Below, piece by piece: positions 18,413 to 27,421 of a DNA stretch of 64,000 nt. The DNA is taken from contig NZ_JAOARI010000013.1 of assembly GCF_025210605.1 (NCBI RefSeq), forward strand, positions 62,001 through 126,000, read 5' to 3'. A program made the translations under genes and the position numbers. The number at the start of each line of letters is the position of its first letter. The stretch's first letter is position 1. A model generated the notes under the pieces. The model did not search any database. It was not told the origin of the DNA and saw only the letters and a list, made by a program, of their open reading frames with translations. Source of the DNA: Halodesulfovibrio sp. (GTDB taxonomy: Bacteria; Desulfobacterota; Desulfovibrionia; Desulfovibrionales; Desulfovibrionaceae).

Positions 18413-19152
18413 TCGCGCTCCTTTTCTCCAATGGTTCCAAGAGAAATATTCAGTTCGTCGCGGTACTCTTCTTTATCAACCCGTCCGTCTTTAACCCAGA
18501 CTACACGGTCGGAAACATTAATCATCTTGTAGTCGTGTGTCGCTGTAATAATGGTTACGCCGCGTTCCCTGCAAAGAGAGCGTAATAATTCAATGGCTTC
18601 TTCACCTGTTCTTTGGTCGAGGTTGCCCGTAGGTTCGTCAGCAAGAATAATTGCGGGGTCGTTGGCAAAAGAACGTGCAATTGCTACCCGTTGCTGCTGA
18701 CCGCCGGATAATTCCAACGGCTTGTGCTGATGGCGGGAGCCTAGTCCTACAAGGTCAAGCAGTTGCAGTCCTTTTTCTGTAGAAGCATCACTATGCATAC
18801 CCGCGAATGTCATGGGCAGGGTGACGTTTTCCAGCGCTGTGAGAGTGGGGATAATGTTGAAGGTCTGGAATATGTAGCCGATTTTACGGTTACGCAGCCA
18901 TGCCAGTTCATAGGCATCCAGTTGAGAAATATCCACCTCATCAATGAATACCTTGCCTTCTGTCGGTTTATCCAATCCACCGATCATATTGAAAAGCGTC
19001 GTTTTTCCGCTACCGGATGCTCCCATAATTGAGAGGTATTCCCCTGCGAAAATTTCCAGATCTACACCGCGCAACGCGTGTACATGCTGTTTCCCCATCT
19101 TAAAGGTCTTTTTTACGCCTTCAACGCGGACAATTACTTGCTTTTCTTCCAT
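18409..19152 (-). CDS. LolD/MacB-type ABC transporter ATPase
   Basis: 247 residues. All ABC motifs are intact: Walker A GASGSGKTTL, Q-loop IFQTFNIIPTLTALENV, signature LSGGQQQRVAIARS, Walker B IILADEPTGNLD, and the H-loop ITATHD. The sequence class is that of MacB/LolD/FtsE ATPases, which couple to FtsX-type permeases for mechanotransmission or lipoprotein/lipid extrusion instead of classical import. The start lies 19 bases inside the methyltransferase gene, and its stop overlaps the giant permease start. It is the only ATPase in the operon and so probably drives both FtsX-type proteins (13436-18412 and 20052-20744). Confidence 0.93.
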   Translation of the reverse strand: MEEKQVIVRVEGVKKTFKMGKQHVHALRGVDLEIFAGEYLSIMGASGSGKTTLFNMIGGLDKPTEGKVFIDEVDISQLDAYELAWLRNRKIGYIFQTFNIIPTLTALENVTLPMTFAGMHSDASTEKGLQLLDLVGLGSRHQHKPLELSGGQQQRVAIARSFANDPAIILADEPTGNLDQRTGEEAIELLRSLCRERGVTIITATHDYKMINVSDRVVWVKDGRVDKEEYRDELNISLGTIGEKERE

Positions 19153-20042
19153 CTAGCCTCTCCCTGACTCTGCGGTCGGGTATGCCCTTTAGCTGGAGTT
19201 GCCAGCTTGTGGGCGCGGATGGTTACTTCGAAAAATTTATCTGGAGTTATGGCAAATTCCTGATAGGTCGCTGCCAGTTTTTTACGTGTATAGATGGCAC
19301 AAAGCGTGTTTGATGCATGGTACAGGTTTTGGTGCTCCTCTGGTGGAAGCCCGTCCAGAATTCCTGCCAGAACCGCCCAGCGAATTTTTTCCGGTGAGTC
19401 AGCGTAATCGTGCCATACGATCATGGAGTTATCATTTTTCAACAGAGAGAAAATATTACGGGTGTCACTGGCAACGGCTGCGGCATGATGGTCGCCATCA
19501 ATAAAAATGAGATCGAATTTTGCGTTCAGGCGTGAAAAGTCGAAGCTAAGTGTATCGCAATTGATGCACATAATATTCGGGTATTGTTCAGGCGTAATAA
19601 AAAATCCGTCCTGCCGGATCATAGAGTTGCTGAACCCTGCCTGTGATTGTTGGGCTGGAGAAAGGCTGAGTGATAAGCAGGTATTTGTGAGCGGTGCGAC
19701 ATTGGTGATGGATTCGCCGCGCCACCTGCCAATTTCCAAGTAATCGCATGCTTCGTAAGAACGTGCCAACCCCTTCAACAACGCAATATCCATGGGCGTT
19801 GCGGCGGCTTCCAGCATGGCATAGGGGGAAATAGTTTCTTCAAATTCAGGGATAAGATCGAGCAGATCTACCTGAGGCAGACCCCGTTCCATATCGTATT
19901 GTTCTGTAACGTATTTTTGCCACCATAGTGCATCATGTCTGTCGCGGTAGATAGATTTGAGCGCTTTATGGGGCTTACGGAGTAAATACCAAAGAGCGGT
20001 GAGCATCCGGCGGCGCTTAGGCTGAGTCAGAGTGTTGGACAT
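19134..20042 (-). CDS. Class I SAM-dependent methyltransferase-like protein
   Basis: 302 residues. The central part resembles Methyltransf_24-type Rossmann folds: YLEIGRWRGESITN as motif I, LIFIDGDHHAAAVASD as the acidic strand with a putative metal/substrate His, and MIVWHDY later. Families with this architecture methylate or hydroxylate sugars and small molecules in glycan and antibiotic clusters. Here motif I has Arg where many members have Thr, so SAM binding is plausible but not certain. Lys/Arg-rich ends suggest nucleic-acid or membrane-surface contacts. GGGAG precedes the ATG; the small FtsX gene ends 9 bases upstream and the ATPase gene overlaps the end. Confidence 0.72.
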   Translation of the reverse strand: MSNTLTQPKRRRMLTALWYLLRKPHKALKSIYRDRHDALWWQKYVTEQYDMERGLPQVDLLDLIPEFEETISPYAMLEAAATPMDIALLKGLARSYEACDYLEIGRWRGESITNVAPLTNTCLSLSLSPAQQSQAGFSNSMIRQDGFFITPEQYPNIMCINCDTLSFDFSRLNAKFDLIFIDGDHHAAAVASDTRNIFSLLKNDNSMIVWHDYADSPEKIRWAVLAGILDGLPPEEHQNLYHASNTLCAIYTRKKLAATYQEFAITPDKFFEVTIRAHKLATPAKGHTRPQSQGEARWKKSK

Positions 20043-20051
20043 TGCTACTCC

Positions 20052-20744
20052 CTAATGTTGTGCATTGAGCGCTTTTACAGGTTCCATTCGAGCTGCAATA
20101 ATCGCAGGATAGAGTACTCCAAGAATACTTAAAGAAAAGCCCACTGCCGTGGCTGTAAGAAATGAAATAAAAACGTCAGCTAGTGAGACAAGAATTAATG
20201 AGGCAACTCCGAAGTTTACGAGTCCGTTTAAAAACGCAAACACGATTCCTGCTCCGGAACCGATGGCAGCACCGATGATGCCGATAATGGCAGCTTCGAT
20301 GAGAAACAGGCGTAAAATGATGGAGTCTAGCGCACCGAGACATTTGAATATTCCGATGATGCGAAATCGTTCAGTTACAGACATGAGTTGTGCATTGATG
20401 ATGCCGACAGTGCACACAAGTAGAGAAAGGATAACAATCCAGCGTTCTTTAGGACCCGTTGAAACAGTGCCGAGGGATGTATCAACATCAAATCCCATTT
20501 CAGTGAGAAGCGGAGCAAATTTAGAACCGCCAAACTGAATAAGCCCTGTAGCGATGTTCAGGTTAACAAGAATAAAGGCAAGAAAGGCAACCGCAAGAAT
20601 AAGGCTGCTCATTGTAATAAGTGAGCGTGTGAATCTATTACGCAGATTTTGTACGGCAAAATCAAAGGATTTACTCCAAGGAAACCCGATGTGCTGACTT
20701 GCCTCTTTGGTAAAAAATCCGGTTTTGGAGATGTGTTCCGACAT
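20052..20744 (-). CDS. Minimal FtsX-like permease subunit
   Basis: 230 residues from the ATG at 20744 (GTAGGA upstream); an earlier in-frame start at 20840 would add a Cys/His-containing stretch without family support. Four hydrophobic segments fit the FtsX/MacB core: RFTRSLITMSSLILAVAFLA, WIVILSLLVCTVGIINAQLM, LFLIEAAIIGIIGAAIGSGA, and FLTATAVGFSLSILGVLYPA. The conserved cytoplasmic loop is TERFRIIGIFKCLGALDS, and the end reads AARMEPVKALNA. The periplasmic loop between helices 1 and 2 is only ~45 residues, against ~200 in MacB, so it is a stripped-down permease half. It probably pairs with the giant permease under the same ATPase. Confidence 0.88.
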   Translation of the reverse strand: MSEHISKTGFFTKEASQHIGFPWSKSFDFAVQNLRNRFTRSLITMSSLILAVAFLAFILVNLNIATGLIQFGGSKFAPLLTEMGFDVDTSLGTVSTGPKERWIVILSLLVCTVGIINAQLMSVTERFRIIGIFKCLGALDSIILRLFLIEAAIIGIIGAAIGSGAGIVFAFLNGLVNFGVASLILVSLADVFISFLTATAVGFSLSILGVLYPAIIAARMEPVKALNAQH

Positions 20745-20880
20745 AGCTATTCCTACGGTTGTTGCTCGTCGCCGCAGTATGGAACTGACGTTTGCGAATA
20801 CATGCGGTGGAGAATGGTTGCATGTTCCGCATGCAATCAAATAGCTGGGAATGGACGAGCAGAATCATGAGTAACCGTCA

Positions 20881-21684
20881 TCATAGCATATAGTAATTTA
20901 TGGGAACAGGTTGAACGGGGTAGCTTTGTAAGATTATCAGGAGTTGTTGCAAAAAGTCTTCTGCGGCTTTGTTCATTCTGTCGTGGTGCAGCATTATGCC
21001 GCATCTGCCGGAAGCGATTCCTGCGCGTAATTCTGCCAGCAACCCGCTCCACCCTTTGGCTGCTGTGAGTTCGCTACGGGTATGCAAATCAACATTGATA
21101 GGGATATCGGGTAGGATATTTTGATGTGGTGCGGATGCCGCACGGGAAATGGCTTTAAAGCCTGTATCCTTAAGAAGTTGGATGTTGGTATTAGAAATGC
21201 GGTTCCACGGTGGCGTGAAAATCGGACAAAATGAATTTCCGAGCAGTGATTGCAGCGTATCGTATCCCTGTTGTAGGTCTTTAGCGCATTGGGGGGTGGA
21301 TCTGTCATCGCCAAATTCACATTTGCGTCCTTGTTTAGCATTGTTTTCGTGCGCCCATCCGTGTTGGTGCCAGCACCACAACGCGTTTTTTTCAGGTGCG
21401 ACGGAAAGTAATGTTTCAATATGCTCCGCAGTACTCCATGCAGGAACAGCTGCAAGACCAAGAGGGGTGTCAGTCTGTGCAAAAATTCGCAACATGGTTT
21501 TACAGCGGTCAGAAGGGATTGCAATGTCATCTGCACGGAAAAATATGGTGGGGGAGGCACTTACGGGGCAACCATTCGCTCTATGCTCTTCGATTCCTGC
21601 AAGAATGGTTTGAGCAAGCTGAGTTTTGATATCAGAAGGAACAGCATGCCATAACGCAGAAATATAAGGTCGTTGGTCAGCCAT
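20881..21684 (-). CDS. Polysaccharide deacetylase family protein (NodB-like fold)
   Basis: 267 residues from the ATG at 21684, which has GGAG 8 bases upstream. NodB-type motifs are visible: FRADDIA (metal-binding Asp-Asp), WHQHGWAHEN (the HxxxH metal ligands), FTPPWNR (motif 3), and GIMLHHDRMN near the C-terminus. Such enzymes remove N- or O-acetyl groups from glycans or glycolipids. No signal peptide is visible, so the substrate is probably cytoplasmic, such as a lipid-linked or nucleotide-linked sugar. It sits between glycosyltransferases and ABC genes. A hairpin in the leader (21709-21731) could affect its translation. Confidence 0.85.
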   Translation of the reverse strand: MADQRPYISALWHAVPSDIKTQLAQTILAGIEEHRANGCPVSASPTIFFRADDIAIPSDRCKTMLRIFAQTDTPLGLAAVPAWSTAEHIETLLSVAPEKNALWCWHQHGWAHENNAKQGRKCEFGDDRSTPQCAKDLQQGYDTLQSLLGNSFCPIFTPPWNRISNTNIQLLKDTGFKAISRAASAPHQNILPDIPINVDLHTRSELTAAKGWSGLLAELRAGIASGRCGIMLHHDRMNKAAEDFLQQLLIILQSYPVQPVPINYYML

Positions 21685-21708
21685 ATGTTCGCTCCTTTTT
21701 GTTTGTAA

Positions 21709-21731
21709 CTCCACAGGAGGCTATTGTGGAG
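21709..21731 (-). other. Leader hairpin before the deacetylase gene
   Basis: Perfect 7-bp inverted repeat (CTCCACA with TGTGGAG) with a 9-base loop. In the minus-strand transcript the loop contains CCUCC, complementary to GGAGG-type ribosome-binding sequence; the deacetylase ribosome-binding site lies ~20 bases downstream. No T-tract follows, so it is not a classical terminator. Confidence 0.45.
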
Positions 21732-21789
21732 ATGTGTGCAAGGCTATCTATGCTCAAAGAATGTCTTTCTAGATTGTTGTGCTGTGCCT

Positions 21790-22983
21790 CTATCCAGTTG
21801 TGACCAGCCGTTCCAGAAGGCGTGCGGATTCTGTTGCACCATGAAGATTAATAGAGTGCTGTGGCTTCCTATTTGGTTTTGTAAGATATTTTGCAAGCAA
21901 AGAGCACAGGTTTTGCGGTTCCAGATCTTTTTGTTCGAGGATTGAAAGCGCTCCTAATTTTTCCAGACTGGAAGAGCGCATGCGTTGCTCACGATTTTGA
22001 TCGAATGGATACACTAACCCGAATGTATTCACTGCGAGAAGATTCATTGTCGTGTTGTATCCTGCCATACTCACCGATAAATCTGCTGCGCTTAATTGAT
22101 CGATAAAGTCTGCAATGAAATCTGTAACTGTGATGTGTGGATAAGCTGCACAAAGAGCACGGATTTGTTGCTGATACTCTTGCGGCATGAAAGGACCAGT
22201 GGATATGAGCAGCGAGTGTGGGGTACTTTCGTTGAGTAAAATGGAGGCTTCTGCAAGGTGCTGCATGAGTTCTGGATGAACAGAACCGCTACCGATGCTG
22301 CCGAGAATGAACGGAATAGTATCAGGTATGGAGTGTGATTTACGCACAATATCAGGTCGCACCTTAGCGGGGAGTGGGGTAATGTACCCTGTATTATATA
22401 TGGGGATAGTTATATCGTCGATTCGAGTAAATGTTTTGTCCAGCGTAATAACTTGCGGGTCAGTATGTACAAGGACTGCATCAAAGTAAGTGTTAAGTGT
22501 AGAAACAACGCGTTCTTCAAACTTTTCTTGATGTTTTTTTTCAACAAGAATGTCACGAACACTGCATACCGTGTACATGTACGGAAATGCGTTTTGTGTT
22601 GCTAGCTGGAGAACAGGCATAAGTTCAAAGCTGAATTGCTTACGCCCGAAAGGAAAGAGTTCTACGAGAAAAATGTCCGGTTGCAGTGCAAGAAGTGTTT
22701 CAGTCAGAATTGTTGTTCGTTGCGCTTTAATACTGTCCAGTTCTTGCTCACGTAACACTCGTTTAGTGCCGTCTTCTTCTGTGTGTACAAATGCGCCAAA
22801 ATTTTCATCCATTGAGAGTGACGGCAGTTCAATGACTTGAAGATGCGGTGGATACGTGATTGAGAGTGGAGAACCGCCGGTGATAAGTGTGACTTCGTGT
22901 TCAGCGAGAGCCTTATCTATCTCCAAACTACGGAAAAAGTGTCCCATGCCAAGAACATGCTGGCAGTAGTGTACAATACGCAT
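21790..22983 (-). CDS. MurG/GT28-like glycosyltransferase
   Basis: 397 residues. GT-B fold features typical of MurG-like enzymes: an N-terminal glycine loop (MRIVHYCQHVLGMGHFFRSL), FLVELFPFGRKQF before the interdomain region, FILGSIGSGSVHPE opening the C-terminal domain, and the nucleotide-sugar site SMAGYNTTMNLLAVNTFGLV followed by EQRMRSSSLEKLG. It is clearly related to the gene at 26104-27309, which shares the GLGH, PxGxK/R and MxGYNT motifs, but diverged. Its start overlaps the histidine phosphatase stop (TAATG). Donor and acceptor sugars are unknown. Confidence 0.82.
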   Translation of the reverse strand: MRIVHYCQHVLGMGHFFRSLEIDKALAEHEVTLITGGSPLSITYPPHLQVIELPSLSMDENFGAFVHTEEDGTKRVLREQELDSIKAQRTTILTETLLALQPDIFLVELFPFGRKQFSFELMPVLQLATQNAFPYMYTVCSVRDILVEKKHQEKFEERVVSTLNTYFDAVLVHTDPQVITLDKTFTRIDDITIPIYNTGYITPLPAKVRPDIVRKSHSIPDTIPFILGSIGSGSVHPELMQHLAEASILLNESTPHSLLISTGPFMPQEYQQQIRALCAAYPHITVTDFIADFIDQLSAADLSVSMAGYNTTMNLLAVNTFGLVYPFDQNREQRMRSSSLEKLGALSILEQKDLEPQNLCSLLAKYLTKPNRKPQHSINLHGATESARLLERLVTTG

Positions 22984-23600
22984 TAGAGCGCCTCGTTCAT
23001 GGCGATAAAAGAGTAGTGTGGAGCTTCGGTGTACTGGCTGTCTGCAATTAAGCGATGCAGGGCATGTTTTTCAACAAGCTTACCTTCTTCAGGAAGAAAC
23101 TTTTTATCCATGAGATGGTTTGCAATAGTCATAATATTCCCCTGATGTGTCACTACGAGAATATTTTCACCTGCCCATTGCTGTGTTGCTTCGTGGAGCG
23201 CTTGTAGTGTTCGAGTGAGAACTTCGGTTCTGCTTTCACCACGAGGTGGAGTAAAATCCCAACCTGCTGCCTCTTGTCGTGCTACTTCTCCCGGAACAAC
23301 TTTCCGTAGGCGCTGAATGGAGTCTCCCGTCCAGATGCCCCAGTCCTGTTCCCGTAAGCGCGAATCAATTTCAATCGGAATATCCAAATGTTGATTTAGA
23401 GCCAATGCGGTAAGGTAAGCACGAGACAAGTCGCTGGTGACAATACGTGACCACGGGTACTGCTTGATGACAGGAAGCCAGTCGTTGATGACATCGTAGC
23501 TTTCATGCAGCAGCGGAATGTCAAACTGACCTTGAATTCGTTTTGCGTTGTTCCACCCTGTTGGCGCGTGGCGCAGAAGACCTATATATGTTTCTTTCAT
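22983..23600 (-). CDS. Histidine phosphatase (phosphoglycerate mutase-like) family protein
   Basis: 205 residues. The catalytic motif is LLRHAPTGWN with the nucleophilic His; the usual RHG is RHA here. Further family elements are SRIVTSDLSRAYLTA, the Glu-containing LREQDWGIWTGDS, and VVTHQGNIM carrying the second catalytic His. Similar phosphatases dephosphorylate sugar phosphates or GDP-mannoheptose-type intermediates. Given glycosyltransferases on both sides, a sugar-phosphate or lipid-phosphate substrate is likely. AGGAGG precedes the ATG and 25 bases separate it from the upstream gene. Confidence 0.85.
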   Translation of the reverse strand: MKETYIGLLRHAPTGWNNAKRIQGQFDIPLLHESYDVINDWLPVIKQYPWSRIVTSDLSRAYLTALALNQHLDIPIEIDSRLREQDWGIWTGDSIQRLRKVVPGEVARQEAAGWDFTPPRGESRTEVLTRTLQALHEATQQWAGENILVVTHQGNIMTIANHLMDKKFLPEEGKLVEKHALHRLIADSQYTEAPHYSFIAMNEAL

Positions 23601-23625
23601 AACTACCTCCTATGTGAGGAGAGCT

Positions 23626-24750
23626 TTACGAGTCTGCTTGCTCTTTAACTATGGCACGTAGCTTTGCTTCTAACGCAGCATAGTTGTGTTGAATATTATG
23701 ATTGATGGCTGCATGTGTTGCTGCCGCTATTCCCATGTTTGCACGCAGAGCAGGAGATGCTGCCAGTTTGCCGATAGCCTGCGTAAATGCTTCCATGTCA
23801 TATGACGGAGTGATTATTCCCGTTACGTTGTCATTCACAACTTGCGGTGCTCCGTCATGATCCCATGCTACGACGGGCAAACCACAACTCTGCGCTTCCA
23901 AGTATACCATACCAAGTCCCTCATTGATGCCGGGAAATGCGAAAATATCGCAGCTGGAGTACAATTGAGGGAGCTGTTGTGTTGGAACGACGCCAAGAAA
24001 ATGATGTTTTTCCGGTAATAAATTTTGTGCAAGTGATTCAAGCTGAGCGCGCATTTCACCATCTCCGGCAATGACGAGAGAGATGTTGTGCCCCTCGGTC
24101 ACCAGAGCATGGCAGGAGCGGATGACATGTTCGACTCCTTCAGCTTTTGTGCCTTTTCTGAGCATGGCAACAGTAAGAACTACAACGGCATTGTTTGCTT
24201 TCCACTTTGTGCGGTTTCTTGTGCGTTCAGACTCATCCCGTACAAATGCTGCTGTGCGAATTCCAGGAGGGATAAATGTGATGTTTGCAGGCGGTACAAC
24301 CTGTTCTAAACATTCAATGTCCCGATGTTTGTTCGCAAAAATATGCGTTGCGTTTCGGAGTGCATCTTTATTGAGATAATATCCCGCTTTGGTGCTCCAT
24401 GGCTTTTTGCGTTTGGGGGCATGGGAAGGGGCAAAAATTATGTACGGGATATTTCGGCGGGCAGCCAGTGTCCCTAAAATATCCGGCGCCTTGTAGTATG
24501 AATGATAGGTAAACCAGATGTCGGGTTTTTCGGCGCTTAACAGTGCTGTTTCAACCTGTTGCATGGTTGTATATGCCTGTCCCCACGTATAAGGCTTTTT
24601 CCAGATGTTGCGGGTGGAGATGTGCGGTACGTTCCACACATCGTGCCCTTGTTCCTGAAAAAAGTATGCGAGGTCTTTCGCAATGGTCACATCCCCCGAT
24701 ATCCGAGGGTGTGTCAGCGGCTTAAATGGGGTACAGAACGCAATCTTCAT
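23626..24750 (-). CDS. GT4-family glycosyltransferase
   Basis: 374 residues from the ATG at 24750, which overlaps the upstream stop as ATGA; an in-frame start at 24762 is less likely. GT-B architecture: N-terminal acceptor domain (MKIAFCTPFKPLTHPRISGD), then VVVLTVAMLRKGTKAEGVEHV opening the donor domain, LVIAGDGEMRAQLE, FLGVVPTQQLPQLYSSCDIF and the GT4 ExxxxxxxE segment GINEGLGMVYLEAQSCGLPV. It likely adds a sugar to a growing lipid-linked chain on the cytoplasmic face of the membrane. The second of two consecutive GT4 genes. Confidence 0.85.
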   Translation of the reverse strand: MKIAFCTPFKPLTHPRISGDVTIAKDLAYFFQEQGHDVWNVPHISTRNIWKKPYTWGQAYTTMQQVETALLSAEKPDIWFTYHSYYKAPDILGTLAARRNIPYIIFAPSHAPKRKKPWSTKAGYYLNKDALRNATHIFANKHRDIECLEQVVPPANITFIPPGIRTAAFVRDESERTRNRTKWKANNAVVVLTVAMLRKGTKAEGVEHVIRSCHALVTEGHNISLVIAGDGEMRAQLESLAQNLLPEKHHFLGVVPTQQLPQLYSSCDIFAFPGINEGLGMVYLEAQSCGLPVVAWDHDGAPQVVNDNVTGIITPSYDMEAFTQAIGKLAASPALRANMGIAAATHAAINHNIQHNYAALEAKLRAIVKEQADS

Positions 24751-26111
24751 GAAGATGACCATTCCAGCTCAGATACGGTTTCGACTTGTTCGCGTATGAC
24801 GCCATTTTGTTCAAAAATATCTGCAAGCTGAAGAATAAGCTGTCTGTTGTTGAATACTTGATGCACCTTGCGTTCAGCACTGGAGATAACACTTTGTCGC
24901 AAGGCGTTGTTTGTAAGGAGTACTTCTGTGGCATCTGCAAGTGCTTCAGGTTGTTCACACGGTGCAAGTAATCCGGAAACTTGATCTTCAACAAGCTCTG
25001 GTATGCCTGAGACTTTGGTTGCGACAACCGGAACTCCCATTGCCATTGCCTCCGCCAGCACATTCGGGATTCCGTCCCTGTCCCCGTTTTTTGCTAGCTT
25101 GCAGCCTAAAAGAAATACATCTGCCTTGCGGTAATGCCGTAAAACTTCTTCATGTGGCAGTGTGCCGGTAAAGTTCACAAAATCGCTTAGTCCGTATTCA
25201 TACACTTTTTGTTTGAGAGTACTCATGAGAGGACCTTCTCCGATGAGCGTATATTGAAAAGAAATATTACGTAAAAAAAGCAGGCGTAGGGAATCAAGGA
25301 TGGTAATCAGCCCTTTTTTTTCTACCAACCGTGCTACGGTGAGAATAGAATACGGTGTATGCGTAGTGACACCGTTTTGCTGCGTGGAAAAAAGGGATAA
25401 GTCGATACCGTGATATACGGTATGAACCGGACAATACCCCGGTTGCGGTGAGCGTACGGGGGAACCGTCAGTTAATGGAGGCAAAGCATAGAGTGGTGGG
25501 GCGTCTGGTGCCGGATATGATCGGGCGATGGTTTCTAGCGTAAGTTTGTTGTATTTTGTGCAGGTGACTGCAAAGAGGGCATGCCGCATTTTTTCTGCAA
25601 CACGGCGGGGCTGCTGAGTGTAAATATCTTTAGCATGTGCTGTAAAACTAAAAGGGATATCAGCAAGCTTTGCGGCATACATGGCTACCGATGTAGGGGT
25701 ATGCACAAAGTGGCTGTGAATGTGTGTGATATTGTACGGAGCTACTTTGTTCGCTACCACGCATGCCTGCATAAAATGTTTAATCCATGTGTGTATTTTT
25801 TCTGTTCCGGCAAATCGGGAAAGAAATAGCTTGAACGTCTTGTGGAAGGTTGATGTATGTAACAGGGCACAAAGGATTGTGTTCCACAACAGGCGTGGGA
25901 ATCCTAGTGACAGATGTTCAGGCAGGTAGGTAACCTTGGCGTTGATACTTTTTACGGACTTATGCGAAAAATTTTCGCGGGGCTTTCTCATGGAGAATAT
26001 ATGAATGGTGAAACCTTGCTCTTCCAATAACTTTATTTCATTGGAAATGAAGGTTTCAGAGATTCGAGGATATCCTTTGAGAATAACACCAAGAGTGGGA
26101 GTACTATGCAT
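24747..26111 (-). CDS. GT4-family glycosyltransferase, WcaL-like
   Basis: 454 residues from the ATG at 26111, placed 8 bases inside the preceding gene with AGGAG upstream; a longer form starting at 26159 lacks such a site. The N-terminus (GVILKGYPRISETFISNEIK) and ITHIHSHFVHTPTSVAMYAA with FSFTAHAKDIY are typical of WcaL/colanic-acid-type exopolysaccharide transferases. The donor domain has SILTVARLVEKKGL, YTLIGEGPL, GTLPHEEVLRHYRKADVFLL and the signature GIPNVLAEAMAMGVPVVAT. This supports a surface-polysaccharide or glycolipid role for the operon. Confidence 0.87.
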   Translation of the reverse strand: MHSTPTLGVILKGYPRISETFISNEIKLLEEQGFTIHIFSMRKPRENFSHKSVKSINAKVTYLPEHLSLGFPRLLWNTILCALLHTSTFHKTFKLFLSRFAGTEKIHTWIKHFMQACVVANKVAPYNITHIHSHFVHTPTSVAMYAAKLADIPFSFTAHAKDIYTQQPRRVAEKMRHALFAVTCTKYNKLTLETIARSYPAPDAPPLYALPPLTDGSPVRSPQPGYCPVHTVYHGIDLSLFSTQQNGVTTHTPYSILTVARLVEKKGLITILDSLRLLFLRNISFQYTLIGEGPLMSTLKQKVYEYGLSDFVNFTGTLPHEEVLRHYRKADVFLLGCKLAKNGDRDGIPNVLAEAMAMGVPVVATKVSGIPELVEDQVSGLLAPCEQPEALADATEVLLTNNALRQSVISSAERKVHQVFNNRQLILQLADIFEQNGVIREQVETVSELEWSSS

Positions 26112-27309
26112 CGATGGAATCTCCTTTGAAAGCGGATAATCTGGAGCGGATGACATCAAGTCCGGTCATAGAGAATGCGTTTATGCTTTGTTCATACTCT
26201 GTGGAGTCATTCAGCATGGAGAGAATTTTTTCACGCAGTGAAGAAGCGGTGAGGCAATCCCATTTAATGTAGTCTGCCAGCTTTGCAGATTGTAGAACCC
26301 GGGCACGTATTAATTGCTCAAGCCGTGGGCTTTCTCGTGGGATAATAAGAGAGGGTTTTTTCAGGGAAAGTATTTCGCAGATAGTATTATAGCCGCCCAT
26401 GCTTACAACCAGATCTGCTGCTGCCATAATTTTTTCCAGCCGCTTGTGGAAAGTAGCAAAGATAACTCCCGCTTTTTTAGCTCGTTTTGCCAGAGCATCT
26501 TGTAGCTCATGCGGAACAAAAGGCCCCGAGACCATGTAGGTTTTAAAGGCAATGTCGGGTGTTTCTTCAACCATAGAAAGGTAGGTGTCGAGCATGTGGT
26601 AGCCGTCGCCACCGCCACCTGCGGTTACTACAATGAGTTTGCTTGAATCGCTGCTGCCGTTGCCATTTCCATTTATCAGCTGTTTGAGAGTGACCTCTTT
26701 TTTGGGTGTCTGGCGTGGAATGTATCCTGTGAAGACACACTTGTTACTGATAGATGACGGAAGCCCGTATTCAACAATGGGGTTGTAGAAATTTTCTTGA
26801 CCGTAAATCCATATTTCAGAATAGAGGTCGTTTAAGACATTAAAGTAATTTTTGTCGTTCCACTCTGCGCGAGTTGAGGCAGAGTCGTCCAGAATATCAC
26901 GTAGTCCTAATACTACTTTAGTATTAGGGCGTGATGTTTTGAACCATTGCAGAACGGGCAGCACTTCCCCTTTGAGTCCGACTGGTACTTTGTCCACAAT
27001 AAACAGATCTGGGTCGAATGATTTTGCCGTTGCGGTGATGATCTCTTGTCGTATTTCAAGTGCTTTTTGCGGATCAACTTTGATGGAGTGGGGGACATAT
27101 ACTGTGTTGCTTTGCTTAATCATACCGGGGATGCGCACAAAGTCGACTCCGTAAGGAATGGGGAATCGACCGGCAATAGGAGAGCCAGTAAGAATAAGAA
27201 TAGTAACTCCCGGAGCACTCAGGTTTCGCGCAATAGCCATTGTTCTTCGAATGTGCCCAAGCCCGTACGTATCGTGGGAGTACATGAGGATATTATAAGT
27301 AGAACTCAT
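26104..27309 (-). CDS. MurG/GT28-like glycosyltransferase
   Basis: 401 residues. The N-terminal loop ILMYSHDTYGLGHIRRTMAI, the segment FIVDKVPVGLKGEVLPVLQW, an Asn-Gly/Ser-rich linker (INGNGNGSSDSSK), then VVTAGGGGDGY and VVSMGGYNTICEILSLKKPS are GT28-like. Proteins with this pattern are often annotated as family 28 glycosyltransferases in exopolysaccharide clusters. It is a paralogue of the gene at 21790-22983 and overlaps the next gene by 8 bases. The ribosome-binding site is weak (AAGGTG ~16 bases upstream), and the upstream gap of 112 bases could hold an internal promoter. Confidence 0.83.
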   Translation of the reverse strand: MSSTYNILMYSHDTYGLGHIRRTMAIARNLSAPGVTILILTGSPIAGRFPIPYGVDFVRIPGMIKQSNTVYVPHSIKVDPQKALEIRQEIITATAKSFDPDLFIVDKVPVGLKGEVLPVLQWFKTSRPNTKVVLGLRDILDDSASTRAEWNDKNYFNVLNDLYSEIWIYGQENFYNPIVEYGLPSSISNKCVFTGYIPRQTPKKEVTLKQLINGNGNGSSDSSKLIVVTAGGGGDGYHMLDTYLSMVEETPDIAFKTYMVSGPFVPHELQDALAKRAKKAGVIFATFHKRLEKIMAAADLVVSMGGYNTICEILSLKKPSLIIPRESPRLEQLIRARVLQSAKLADYIKWDCLTASSLREKILSMLNDSTEYEQSINAFSMTGLDVIRSRLSAFKGDSIDA

Positions 27310-27421
27310 GAGTAATTACTACACCTTGGTAAGAAGTTCGCAGAAGTACGCAAGTATGTAATTCTGTGAATCATTCCGATGAAAAATAACATTATTGTTT
27401 TTGTAATGAGGATACTGCGCG

